From: Tetrahymena thermophila SB210
Lineage: Eukaryota > Ciliophora > Oligohymenophorea > Hymenostomatida > Tetrahymenidae
Reading direction: 5' to 3'
Length of the DNA: 64,000 bases
Assembly (NCBI RefSeq): GCF_000189635.1
Contig: NW_002476302.1
Span: forward strand, 248,001-312,000
Shown: piece after piece, positions 12,477 through 24,396 of the stretch
How the letters are laid out: each line of letters begins with the position of its first letter
Position numbering within the stretch: the stretch's first letter is position 1
Position numbers and translations under genes: made by a program
The notes under the pieces: model-generated
The model's input: only the letters and a program-made list of their open reading frames with translations
What the model was told of the DNA's origin: nothing
Database searches by the model: none

Positions 12477-12955
12477 AGTCAAGACTGTTTGTTCTCAATA
12501 ATCTTTTGCAAAGTTTGTGTTAATTTTTCGTAGAGTGTTTCTTTTTTGAATCAAGAGATTGAATAGATTATAAGCAAGCAAAGCTATTATTAAAGTAAAA
12601 AAAGTAATTAATTATATTTCAATATTTTTATTTCCTTCTTTTTCTTTTTTTTATTATACTGATTTATTTATTAGTAAATTTATTTATTTTTTTCAGTGCT
12701 AACAAAATACATTGATTGATAGATAGATGCATAGATGCATAGACAATGTGCAAATTCTAGTCAATATTTGTATCTATCTAAAGCTATTATCATGATAATT
12801 AATTTTTAATGACTCAAAATTTATATCAGTCAACAAACATTTAATTTTATTTATAAAAAATTTATAAATATCAAATTTGTATTTATTTCAAATAAAGTAT
12901 TCTGACAAAAGCAAAAATCAATAATTTAACTCAAATTAAATCTTTAAAGCATCAG
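12477..12955. other. Divergent intergenic region
   Basis: About 480 bp between divergent genes. It contains a GATTGATAGATAGATGCATAGATGCATAG patch (12713-12742), a short degenerate GATA/GCAT repeat. No gene. Confidence 0.55.
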
Positions 12956-13718
12956 ATGATTAACACCGCCCTTAAATTAGGAAGCATTGAAATTCCATAA
13001 TAAATGATTTTTTGGACCAAAAGCAATATATGTGCTATTATCCCTTGTGTTTAATTAGTACCTGGACGTATAATAAAATATATTCAAGCTTAATTTGATT
13101 TAAATAAACATGTTAATTTCAAAATAGATGTTCTAATCATACCCAAGAGAAATGTCAGCTATTTCAACGATTTAGAGCTTTAAGAAGTAAAAAATCTAAT
13201 ATTAATATAAATACTAAGTTGCAAAATTATTTAAATTAGGTTTTTGATATTGGCTTACTCACAAGATTTTTGACCAAGGGTTTAGAAAAATTTTATACAG
13301 CAACATCTTCTACTGTTTACATTCACGTAAATAAATTAATGCAAAATGGAAATATAGGAAGCAAAAAATATCTATTAAATATAAATTAGAATTATAACCC
13401 AAATGATTCAGAGTCGTTACAGCAAGTATATGTGCATATCATACCAAGAAAACCAGCAGATTTTTAAAACAACGATGATATTTATAAAAAGTTAGAGGAA
13501 TACGATGCTGAGTAAATTTTTTGCTATTATATATTAAATAGAACTTATGTTAATATTTTTAATCAAATTTAAAATAAAGATTTACTAAGAAATTTAAATG
13601 GGGTTTCACTTAGGCAAACTCATCTTTGAACGGTGTCCTTGAAATAGAAGCTAACGAGTGCAAGAAATATGCAACTTTTCTTGAAACATTTTAGAGAGAA
13701 GAAGCAGAGAAATCTTGA
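12956..13718 (+). CDS. FHIT-like HIT-domain protein lacking the catalytic histidine
   Basis: Exons 12956-13067, 13128-13186, 13240-13326 and 13390 onward are joined by 53-63 nt introns with matching phases. FHIT landmarks are clear: an IPQQMIFWTKS strand, then VPGHVLIIPKR with the conserved PGH, then DLELQEVFDIGLL, then VYVHIIPRKPADF with the PRK loop and DDIYKKLEEYD. FHIT enzymes hydrolyse diadenosine polyphosphates through a central histidine in the HxHxH motif. Here the motif reads QVYVH, so the first His is Gln and the catalytic His is Tyr; only the last His remains. The C-terminus is uncertain. Without a further intron the protein stops at 13629 (165 aa). A GT...AG intron 13549-13613 would instead add a family-like tail (LEIEANECKKYATFLETF) ending at 13718 (173 aa), which I prefer. 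Probably a pseudoenzyme; nucleotide binding may persist. Confidence 0.82.
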
Positions 13719-14420
13719 ATTCATATATAAATTAGAATCAATAATACTTAAAGCTTTTATGTAATAGAAGAATGAAATATCTTCTATTGATATCAAATAA
13801 TAAAAAAATAGATTGAATAAATGAAATATCTCTTGCTGCAAATACAATAATTAAAATTTAAATTTGATTTTGTCATATTTATTAGATAAATAGCAGAAAA
13901 CAATATAAAATAATTGAAGTAGAAAAATGTAAATAGTGATTAATGTGTATAAACTTAAGTATCCTTTATTTTTAATGAATCAAGATTAAACTAATTTACT
14001 TTTATATTTACATTTTTATTTTTTAGATAATTTCACTAAACTCAAATTGCTAAATAAATACAAATTCTATAAATAAAGTTTTATCAGTAAGTAATTATTC
14101 ACTACCAGAGCAAGTTACTTAGAATTAATTTTCTTTTCATACTAATTTTTTATAAAAAGAAATAAAAACCAAATTACAATATTCTAAACCTCATTTTTAC
14201 AATTATATATCTTTTCTTTTTTCATAAATATAATTTGAAACAATTTTAGAATTTAAAAAATATTTAATTATTTATGTTTTTTTATGATTATTCTGAAGTA
14301 AATATTTAAATATAATCGTTAATATTTCTAATTAGCCTGTAATAATTTAAATTCATATCTTTAAAGCTAAAAATTAGCCTTTATCTTATTATTATTCGTG
14401 TATGTAGCCTTGGAAAAGGC

Positions 14421-14436
14421 AGTACCCTAGGGTACT
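14421..14436. repeat. Perfect 16-bp palindrome followed by (TA)n
   Basis: AGTACCCTAGGGTACT is perfectly self-complementary, is one of the few GC-containing patches in this intergenic region, and is followed at once by a run of eight or so TA units. Its role is unknown. Confidence 0.85.
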
Positions 14437-14925
14437 ATATATATATATATAAAATTATATTTTAAAATATTTTCAAATCAGTTAATATATTTTAAAATTA
14501 ATGAATTTAAAAAAATCTAAATTTTAAATAGTTTATTCATAGAAAAGTACTCTTACTAATTGACTAAAACAAATTCATAAATCTTTATTTTTTTTGGTAT
14601 TTATATTTCTAATTATTCTTCATTAAATAAGCTAATAATATTATTTAAAATTATTTTAACTTTTAAAAAACTTTTAAAGATAATCTTTTGCTTTTTTATT
14701 AAAAAAAATAAATTATATAAATTAATAATAATATATTCTAAAAAGTATTAGAAAATAATATTATTAATTAATTATTGAATATAACTTTATAATTAAAAAT
14801 ATATATAATTTTTTTGTTTGAGTAATATATATGTTTTGATTTAAGGATAAAAAATATTTTTTGTAAACAAATTTTGATTGTGCTTATTTGTTTTAGTATT
14901 CATTTATTTATTAGTTAATAAACAA

Positions 14926-14955
<30 letters not shown>
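14926..14955. repeat. (GATA)n microsatellite
   Basis: About seven consecutive ATAG units, perfect, in intergenic DNA. Confidence 0.95.
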
Positions 14956-14956
<1 letters not shown>

Positions 14957-15224
14957 CTCTCGGTATCTAAGTTGTCATTGAATTACAAATGAATCAAATA
15001 AATATCAATATTTGATATTTATTAATTTTATTATGCTTGGAAATAGATCCTATGATATATATTATATTCTTTGTAATTGACATATTGCATTAATTTTGTT
15101 AACAAAGAAATTTTATTTATTTTGCAATATTCATTGGGAAAAATATTTCAAGATAATTAAATAAACTAATACAAAGAGTTTAGAAGAATCAAAACTAGTA
15201 GGAAAAGAAAATAAAAAATAATAG

Positions 15225-16402
15225 ATGACTAATTTTGGATCACCTTTCAGAAATACTGATTCAGGTATTGTAATTAGAGACCCTGAAAATGAAAAAAGAC
15301 TTAAATTAGCTTTCTAGAATTTCTGGAAGTCCAAACAAGAAGGTAAATTTGCATCAGTTTTCTGAGAGATGTTAAATTAATATTTATATTGTTTACTAAT
15401 ATACAAGATAAGGAATTCTAAGCTCAAATTAAAACTGCAGTTAGCAAAGATACAGTTAATTTTATGTTTTATGCTTCTCCTTTGTTCGGTGCCTTGGTAA
15501 TAAAATGATTATTTTCTAGTTAAATAAATCTAAAATATGCAATTGAATTATAGATATTAGTGGATTTAAGTTAAATTTTGAAATAAAATAAATGAAATTA
15601 TCTAATTAAATTAAATGATTGTCTAAGTTTCGAATAAAAAATTGAATTCCTTGCATAAAGTCATAAATATTAGAAATTAACCTACTACAAATATATCATT
15701 TTAATGAACTAAGATCTAAAAAATTTAATATCAGTTAATTTAAACAAATATTTGATAAATATCTATTTGAAATATAAAGTTATTTCTAAGTTATGCAAAA
15801 ATTAAGTTTCTTATGTAATTTGCTAATATGTTAATTGATCACACTTTTTTAATATAAAAGAGAGAACTATTAAAATGTTTTCCAAGAAAAAATTAGTCTT
15901 TCATATAAGACATTCTATTTAAATACATTTTTATTAATATAAATAAAAAAGCTATCAATAAGCCATAAATATTGAGTGCATTCATTACTCATTATTTAAA
16001 ATTTCTAAATTAAAATTTAAAATAAATTTAAAAAATTTTAGGCTTAATAGAAAAGTTTATTGCAGGAATTCATTTAATTTAATGACTTAATTAAAATTTA
16101 AATTAACATTTTATATATTTTAAACAACTAAAATTATTTATTTAGAAATAAGACCTGAATTTTTTTGTATAAAATAGCTTGGTAAGACATATATTGATAT
16201 GTTCTGCAATCCTAGATACTTCTATTTCAGAGCATTCACTTTATCCATGTTCGCTTTAGCTGGTTACTGTGTTGGAAACGGTTTCAGAAACAGATACGAA
16301 CACTCTTTATATACCAGAAATTATCACTTATTCCCTAAGGATTTACAAGATGCCCTTGTTAATGGCGATGCTCGTTACTGCATTTCATGGTGGAAATAAT
16401 GA
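15225..16402 (+). CDS. Small ciliate membrane protein, possibly mitochondrial
   Basis: Three exons (15225-15342, 15408-15496, 16178-16402) give 143 aa with consistent phases; the second intron is long (681 nt). The N-terminus is polar (MTNFGSPFRNTDSG), followed by a charged helix (LKLAFQNFWKSKQEDK). The last exon encodes a membrane-like segment FRAFTLSMFALAGYCVGNG, then a Tyr/Arg-rich tail ending CISWWKQ. No family was recognised. Size, a single membrane span and aromatic-rich tail resemble small accessory subunits of mitochondrial complexes, but this is inference. The long second intron could hide another small exon. Good ciliate codon usage supports the last exon strongly. Confidence 0.72.
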
Positions 16403-16843
16403 AAATGAAAATTTGAAACATTTCAAATACAACGAATAAATATAAGATCAAATATAATAGACTATTAATTATATTTCTCAAATAGAAATTGTTAAGTTCA
16501 ATGTTATTTGTCTTATATAAAGTTACTGCTAAATATAATTTTCTTTTAAATAAACTGATCAATCAATAAATAAATAAATTCATCTACCAATTTCAATTGT
16601 ATATTTATATTGATTAATTAATGAAAAATATTATCAATTAATACTACCTGCAGTTAAAACGCTTAGAATAAAATTATTTTTACCAAATAAGGTAATTTTA
16701 ATCAAGATTACTTAAATATTTAACTATTAATAGACAGAACAACATATATAAAAAGTATAAATGGATCAAACACTGAATTAAAAATGTTAAAATAATTAAA
16801 TTATTTATTTACAATCAATCAATCAACCAGTTAAATTAAATTT
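16403..16843. other. Tail-to-tail intergenic region
   Basis: AT-rich DNA between two convergent genes. It contains short CAAT repeats near 16815-16826. No gene seen. Confidence 0.55.
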
Positions 16844-17570
16844 TCATTCTTGCTTTTCAGTATTACCAGATGTTAAGCATTTACAAGTCTTATTATCACA
16901 GAAAGGAGGATTAGTAGTAAATTTGCATCCACATAGATTCATATATTAGGTTGCTTCTTCTACTGTAAATTTATAAGGTAAGAAGGCAGTACCCTTGTGT
17001 TTTCCGTCACAAAAAGGCTAATAAAAATATATACAGTATTAATAATTTAAGCAATTCAAACAATAAATATTTTAAACTAATTATAAAAAGTAATTTACTT
17101 GAGAAGTACTTAAACCACAAGAACACCATTTATATTTTTTCTCTCCCAATTTAGGATTTTCAACCTTTTTTTAAGTTTAAAATAAGTGAATTAGTTAGTG
17201 ACATAATATCAATTAATAAGCTGATATTTGCAAATATATTTTTTCAAATATTCAGATGTAATTTTTGAGTAATCGAATTTAAATTTTATTTAAGATAAAT
17301 GCGTTTTATCTATGATTCTATTTTTACTTTGTAAGGTCCTAAGAGAGGAGATACAGGAACAGGTTTTTAATCTCCTAAAGTTCTATCGGGTTTATTTTGA
17401 AAATCAAATTCCTTAATTTCAATTTTAACATGCTCATATTTAGATTAAGATTCAGGCTTTTAGACTGCAATAAATTCTTCTGTTGGTACGTCTCTAATCT
17501 TTTTATAGAATTGGCATCTGACGTGATTTAAGCTTCTAGTTAATACTAATTGTTAGAATTTGCTAATCAT
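16844..17570 (-). CDS. CISD3: CISD3-like mitochondrial protein with two CDGSH-type sites
   Basis: Exons 17570-17328, 17164-17099 and 17017-16844 (introns 163 and 81 nt) give 160 aa. The N-terminus (MISKFQQLVLTRSLNHVRCQ) is basic and hydroxylated, without acids, like a mitochondrial presequence. From ~75 the CISD3 pattern follows: PLLGPYKVENPKLGEKKYKW, then CSCGLSTSQPFCDGKH, a complete first CDGSH site with three Cys and one His for a 2Fe-2S cluster. The second site reads LCGCKFTTNPPFCDNKTCKC. The three Cys are kept, but the fourth ligand position that should be His is Thr, with Cys one residue further. CISD3 proteins sit in the mitochondrial matrix and handle labile 2Fe-2S clusters and redox balance. 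The altered second site is the odd feature and may bind its cluster through four Cys. Confidence 0.92.
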
Positions 17571-18057
17571 TTTATAATAAACCTACTACTCTTTAGGATA
17601 ATTAATCTATTTAAATATTGTGTTTTAATTACTTTATCTTATTAAATCTTAGATTTTATTTTTGTATGCTTCTTTCTCTTTAGATATTTTTCTGTTTAAC
17701 TTTCTTTCTTTTTCTGAACCCTTCTTAATTTCCAGAATTAAATTTAATTAAAATTTTCAATTCATTTTGAATATGATGTTAAAAAAATTAAAACCAATTT
17801 CATTTCTTAACTGGTTTGAAGCACAAAAAAAAATTATTTTTTTTTATTTCATTCAATTTATTTTTTTAAAGCTGAATAAAAGTAAAACTTTATTTAATTA
17901 TTTTAAACGCCACATAATTTTAGCAGTTTAATGGGTGTTTTTTATTCATAAAACTTTTCGCGGAATTAAAAAATTATAAGCAAAAAAAAGATATTAAGTT
18001 TAAAAAATTAGAAATTAAGAAATACATTAAATTTTCATATTTTAAAATATAACAAAA
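17571..18057. promoter_or_regulatory. Divergent promoter region of CISD3-like gene and TELO2
   Basis: About 490 bp separate two divergent start codons. There is no recognisable element beyond AT-richness; the promoter role is inferred from position. Confidence 0.4.
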
Positions 18058-21000
18058 ATGAATCAAGAATATTTAAGCATTTTTGAAGAAATAATTGAAA
18101 ATGTAGAAACTTCTTCTTCAATCAAAGAAATACAAATAAATCTTAATAAATTTTACCAAAAAATGTAAAGCGAAATAGGAAATGTAAAGTTTTTTATTGA
18201 TTTAATATTGACGATATATTGTATTTAACTTATTAGATATAATGGACACTTTTTACAGAAAACTGTATTAGCAAGCTATTTAATAGACTATTTTCAAGTG
18301 ATAAAGTTTTCAAAAAATTCCAGGATAATATTGAAACGGACATAGAAAATATTTTTATGTTTGAAAAGCTAGATAAGTCTATTATGTTTAATATATTTTC
18401 AGAATATCTTATCTCTTAAATGAGGAAACAATTAAAAACAATAATGACTAAGAGAAAATTTGTCTATAACTTATTTGAAGCATTTTTCTTAAAAAAATAT
18501 GATAATATTAAAGAAGCAATTTTACTCAATTCTGAAGGTGATTTTCGTGTATTATTTATTAATAAAATCTTCAGAATATAGGCAGACTTTTTTAACTTTT
18601 TGGAAGAAAGTCCTTAGGGATTAAATAACTTAGAGTATTTTTCAAAGTTAATATTTCTGTCTAACTAATTAGATTAGCAGAGCTGCTACTATATCATTAA
18701 CAAAATAATAATTATGGGAGAAGTGTAATTGATAACTTAAATTTTAATAAAGGATATCATAAATTCTAAATAAAATTTAGGAACAGTATAGCAAACAGTA
18801 AAGTAAAAAATGATAAATTTTAATAAGTACTACTTGCTGATAGGAAATATAATAAGAGCAATCTCTGTTGAAGTTAAGAATAAGTCTCTAAAATAAGAAG
18901 AAGCAATTAAAATATTAAAAGATTATTTATAGTCTCTAGATGAAAACAACCTCGTCTGTGTTTTTTGTGATAGAATTTTATTCACTTTCTCTTTTTACAA
19001 TGATACATCTAAAATATTGTCTTCCTTTTTTTAGAAATACTTACAATACAGTAATTTTATTTAATACTTTAAGACTTGCTTTACTTATTAAAAATAATAT
19101 TTTAACTCTTCTAAAAAGATATAAAAATGAATAAAATATCTAAATAAAATTTTTTGAATTTTAAAAAATTATTTAAATAAAATAGACAATATGGTAAAAA
19201 TATTTGTAAAGTGTTTGGAAGTATGGAGAAATGACAATTTTATTAGATATAGTCACTAAAAGCTATAATATTGTAATAAAATTAACTAATTTGCAAATAA
19301 GAAAACTTATTATTTATAAATTAATAGTTGTTACAAATTTAATAAGAGAGTTTATGGATTTGATAAATTTAAAAGATCTTGAGGATCCATCAATAATGAC
19401 AAATCTTTAAAAAGGAATTACTTTTAGATTTGAGACTTTTGCTCATTTCGAATATGTTAGATCATGCTCTCATGTAATCAGATTATTTTAAAATTCATAT
19501 GAGTAAAGTTAATTAATTAATTATTTTGGTTTTGAATCTAATTAGTGTGTATGGAAAGCATTGGTTAAGAAGCTGTAAATTAAAGTCGAAGAGTGCATTG
19601 ATAAAGATGAACTTGACTCGTTCAATTAGTACCCTGATTATATGGATCTAGATTAAATTGAAGAAGATATAGAATAAAATAATAACTCTTAGGAAATCTA
19701 AGCTCACTTAAATTAAAAAGAGGAAGAGAAAAAAATATAAAATGAAAATTTAACATAAGAAAATCAACAAAAATAAAACAACAATAGTGATGATGAAAGC
19801 GTGGATAGTGAAGAGGAGTCATTTTATGAAATGAATGTTTAGCATACAGTTGATGATCCTCTTGTTTTATAACCTCCAAAGCATTTATATGATTGTCTGT
19901 TGGGATTAAGAAGTGATAATTCTAAGCGTTTTGAACTTTCTTTAAAGCATTTGAATTTTCTTATCAGAAAAAATGTAGATGATTTAGCTGTTTTATGGGA
20001 GGAGTTAACAAACCAATTGTTAAGAATACATTAAATTGATGTGTGGATTCCTTAGTTTGATGAGTATAAAAAGAGAGCATTAGTTAGCTTGTGTATTTTT
20101 AAACCCGAATAAGTTTCAAAGTAAATTTTTGAGTTGGAATTTTAATTTGAGATTTTATTTTTAAATTAGGGTTTTGATTGACAGATTTTTCAGTGCAGAA
20201 AGCTATGTGGGAGATAAGCATTTTCTTATAAACCTCTTTATAGAATCAGCTCAGGAGTTAGCTGATAATCCAAAAAAATATATGAGCGATTAGTTTAATG
20301 AATTTGAAGAGAAAGATGATGGGGCTTTTTATTTCAAAAAAATATCAACTTCCTATTGTAATATTTATTATAAAATAATTTACAAAAGAAAATTAAATTC
20401 ATTATTTTAGACTAAAAACCTGAGTTAAGTGAAGAGATGAAAAAGGCCTAAGAAGAAAAGAAAAAAAGAACTGAAGAAAAAAGCAGACGTTGGGGTGAAA
20501 CAAGAATTAAATTTGAGGAGCAATAGGATACAAGTAATTTAAAGAAAATGAATAGGTCTGAATTGCTGATTATTAATAACAATCCAGATGGTTTGTTTAT
20601 AAACAGGTTAAACCAATTAATATAGTCGTTTTATTTTCCACTCTTAGTACCTATAAGAGTAAATCATAAACAACTGATGAGAAAAGAAGTTTTCTTATTG
20701 TCTAATGTGTTTGCTTTGATTACATCGTATATACAGAATGCAAGTTAGATATTTTATATTTTTTATTATTTATTAGATAAAATAAAATAACTTTATTTAA
20801 ACTTAGGAAATTCCTTGCTATTTTATAGAATGGTTGAAGAAGCTCTTGATTATGTTGAGGAATTCAAGGATATTTTTGACCTTAATTTTACTCGTTCAAT
20901 GCTTCAGTGTGTACTTAAAATATCTATGTTTGTTAAAAAAGATGTTTTAATGAACTATCCTTTAATTATGAGAAAGCTTATTTCGGTAAGCCAAATTCTA

Positions 21001-21166
21001 GCAGGTAATTAAATAAATAAATTTTGTCTAAAATAATTTAATCCCTAATTTAATATATAAAGAGAGAGGGCTTTAGAAAGAATAAGATAATGCTAATAAG
21101 TATTTAGTTTCAATGATAGCTAACAATATTTAAAATCTATTTAGCTTTACAGACTTTTCAAACTGA
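18058..21166 (+). CDS. TELO2: Telomere length regulation protein TELO2/Tel2
   Basis: Eight exons (18058-18183, 18237-19050, 19186-19272, 19328-20120, 20185-20357, 20411-20743, 20807-21004, 21063-21166) sum exactly to 876 codons. The Tel2 C-terminal domain starts near residue 525: PPKHLYDCLLGLRSDNSKRF, then HLNFLIRKNVDDLAVLWEEL and YKKRALVSLCIFKPEQ, then SAQELADNPK. Later RWGETRIKFEEQ and SFYFPLLVP match the family's 'FFfPLl' segment. An N-terminal helical-repeat block includes EVWRNDNFIRYSHQKLQYF, matching the TELO2 'W.D…h…Q..l' stretch. An acidic, Gln-rich linker (about residues 450-515) separates the halves. TELO2 works with TTI1/TTI2 and Hsp90 to stabilise PI3K-related kinases (TOR, ATM, ATR). 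I infer the same role here. Introns are 51-135 nt long. Confidence 0.9.
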
Positions 21167-22457
21167 TTTAAATTAAATAAGTTTAAATTAATCAAAAAAA
21201 TTATTTAAATCAATATATATTTATTTTTATTAAAAGATATATTTTCAAAAAATAATTAAAAAAATTATTTCAAAAATAAATTGCTTACTATTTATTTGTA
21301 TGCATTTTTAATTAACTTTTTTAATTGAAAAAAAAAAAGAAAATAAATTGATTATTGTTTGTTTTTTTTTATTTGATTAAAATCTTTCATTCATAAAAAA
21401 TAAATACATAGAAAAAAAAAGAAAATTAATTAATAAATGTTTGTTTTTTTTTATTTGATTAAAATATTTCATTCAAAATAAATAATACATAGAAGAAGAA
21501 AAAATGAATTAAATTTTTTTATAGAATGACTAAAGTAAATTTAAAATATCAAAAAAAAAATAAATCATTGACTTCAAAAACATAGATCATTTTCAGCATC
21601 CATTTTCACATCTTTGATTTTTTTGCTAATACTTACATATTTATTTCAAAAGTACCCATAGATAAAGCAAAACCTCCAAACCTCCGATTTGCATTTTTCT
21701 AGAATATTTAGAGAACATTTTTTTATATAAAATAAGATAAGCATTTTAAAATTTATAATACCACATTAAAAAAAAATTACATAAATTCTTGATATGAAAT
21801 AAGCTTATAAAAAGCCAAATTCAACATTAACGACTTTTAAATTCATTAATTTACTCTAAATATTATTAAATAAAAAAATCAAATTTGTATTGTCTGAATG
21901 AATAAATAAATGATAATATAAAAAGCAATTATTTTATGATTTTAAAAAATATAAAATGAAAAAAATGATCATAAGATAAATTAAAAATTTGAGAAAAAAA
22001 AAACAAAAATAAACATAACAACCACAAAAGTTAAAATAAAAAGTAAAACTTGATTTCTCCCTGAGGTTTTATTTAAATCATGGCATCTAATTAATCAAGA
22101 TAAATAACAAAAGGATAAAAATATGATTGATGGATAATATTTAAGATTAAAATATAACTGGCATATAAAAATTTGGCATTTATATAATTTAATAAGATGT
22201 AATATAACACTAAAAGTTTCAAATTATTTGATCGTTCTTGGAGAAACCAGAGGGTTTGCTTAAGAGGATTTAATTTTTTTATTTTTCAAAAATAATTTAT
22301 TTACTTACAAAAATATGAATGATATTTATAATAATAAAATCTATTTATTTATTTATATTTTAGGTTAAAAACACTTTTTCAAAATATTATTATAATAAAA
22401 TATATAATATTATTCAAACATTTTATATTTATTCATCCTTTTTTCACCAGTTGTTTA
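21167..22457. other. Intergenic region with duplicated patch
   Basis: No gene recognised. Two near-identical ~80-bp segments occur at about 21328-21410 and 21411-21490 (shared TTTGTTTTTTTTTATTTGATTAAAAT core), a local tandem duplication. The rest is AT-rich and ends at the 3' side of the LRR gene. Confidence 0.55.
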
Positions 22458-24242
22458 TCATTAGAAATCAAAGACAACTAATCTTTTTGATTTAAGACAC
22501 TTGCTTATTACTTTTTTGAATTTTTATGATTTATCCATTGAGCTAAAAATTTTAAAATAAATTTGTGTAAATTTTAAAATAAATATCAAAATAGAATAAA
22601 CTTTTAAATGAAAAATTATTCTTTAAATTTATAAATAAAATAATATTAGTGGAATAAAAAAAATAAAAAAATAAAATAAATAAAAGCTATCAAATAAAAT
22701 CAAAGAGCTTTTTTGTTTTATATTCATTTTTTTTGTTTAAAATATTACAATCCAAAACAAATAAACTGTTTTTACTTAAGGTAAAGTTTCAAATTTGAGA
22801 GATTAATGCAATTTGCTAAACCAGAACCTAAGCCTGATGCACTCATTGCACCAATTTAATTGTCACTTTTTAAATATTGAAGAAAAAATATATCATTTAA
22901 TAGTTAATTAGAAGGAAAAAATGAAGAAAAAATATGAAATAATAAGATTAATTAATTAATAATAAAAGCAAAAGTTGAAAATAAATTGATGAGCTAAATT
23001 AACAAAGAAAGAACAAAAAAAAAGCAAGCACAATAAAAAGAAAAAGAAAAAAGAGCTTTATTGTTTTTAATTAGTTTTTATAATTAAAAATATCACAATC
23101 CAAAACAAATAAACTGTTTTTACCTAAGGTAAAGCATCAAATTTGAGAGATTAATGCTATTTGCTAAACCAGAACCTAAGCCTGATGCACCTTCATCACC
23201 AATTTAATTTCCACTTTTTAAATATTGAAGAAAAAATATATCATTAAATAGTTAATTAGAAGGAAAAAATGAAGAAAAAATATGAAATAATAAGATTAAT
23301 TAATTAATAATAAAAGCAAAAGTTGAAAATAAAATGATGAGTTTAATTTAAACAAAAAAAAAAGCAAGCACAATAAAAAGAAAAAAAAAAAAGAGCTTTA
23401 TTGTTTTTAATTAGTTTTTAAAATTAAAAATATCACAATCCAAAACAAATAAATTGTTTTTACTAAAGGTAAAGTGTCAAATTTGAGAGATTAATGCAAT
23501 TTGCTAAAGCAGAACCTAAGCCTGATGCACCTTCATCACCAATTTTATTCTGACTTTTTAAATATTGAAGAAAAAATATATCATTAAATAGTTAATTAGA
23601 AGGAAAAAATGAAGAAAAAATATGAAATAATAAGATTAATTAATTAATAATAAAAGCAAAAGTTGAAAATAAAATGATGAGTTAAATTAACAAAGAAAGA
23701 ACAAAAAAAAAGCAAGCACAATAAAAAGAAAAAGAAAAAAGAGCTTTATTGTTTTTAATTAGTTTTTATAATTAAAAATATCACAATTCAAAACAAATAA
23801 ATTGTTATTACTTAAGGTAAAGTGTCAAATTTGAGAGATTAATGCAATTAGCTAAAGCAGAACCTAAGCCTGATGCACCTTCATCACCAATTTTATTCTC
23901 ACTTTTTAAATATTGAAGAAAAAATTTATCATTAAATAGTTAATTAGAAGGAAAAAATGAAGAAAAAATATGAAATAATAAGATTAATTAATTAATAACA
24001 AAAGCAAAAGTTGAAAATAAAATGATGAGTTAAATTAACAAAGAAAGAACAAAAAAAAAGCAAGCACAATAAAAAGAAAAAGAAAAAAGAGCTTTGTTGT
24101 TTTTAATTAGTTTTTATAATTAAAAATATCACAATCCAAAACTAATAAACTGTTTTTACCCAAGGCCAAGTGTCAAATTTGAGAGATTAATGCAATTTGC
24201 TAAAGCAGAACCTAAGCCTGATGCACCTTCATCACCAATTTA

Positions 24243-24396
24243 AAAATTATATCATAAACAGTTTCTAAAATAAGGGGGGTTTTCGAGAAAACTATCAAAC
24301 CAAAAACCAATTTTAAACACTTATTATAAATTATAATTACTTTTAAGATGTATTTCTGAGTGCATTTATGTGTGCGAGTTTATCTTATCTTATCTT
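24243..24396 (+). mobile_element. ~154-bp insertion in an LRR exon, with target duplication and pentanucleotide tail
   Basis: This DNA splits the LRR exon at 24415-24160. ATCACCAATTTA occurs on both sides (24231-24242 and 24397-24408), as expected for a 12-bp target-site duplication. The right end reads TTCTGAGTGCATTTATGTGTG…GAGTTT then a (TCTTA)n tail. Inside is a GTTTTCGAGAAAAC hairpin. No ORF. The features resemble a short non-autonomous retroelement (SINE-like or a truncated non-LTR end), but the family is not identified. Confidence 0.55.

Larger units (their letters stand above)
13719..15224. other. Intergenic region with palindrome and GATA repeat
   Basis: No gene recognised over 1.5 kb. 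An alternative reading frame of the HIT gene's 3' flank stays open to about 13.83 kb (QRNLEFIYKLESIILKAF) and could be an extra exon, but has no supporting homology. The palindrome at 14421 and the GATA repeat at 14926 are listed separately. Confidence 0.5.

Noticed and set aside
13620-13847. Minus-strand 75-codon frame
   Set aside because: Shadow of coding-like sequence on the plus strand at the HIT gene 3' end.
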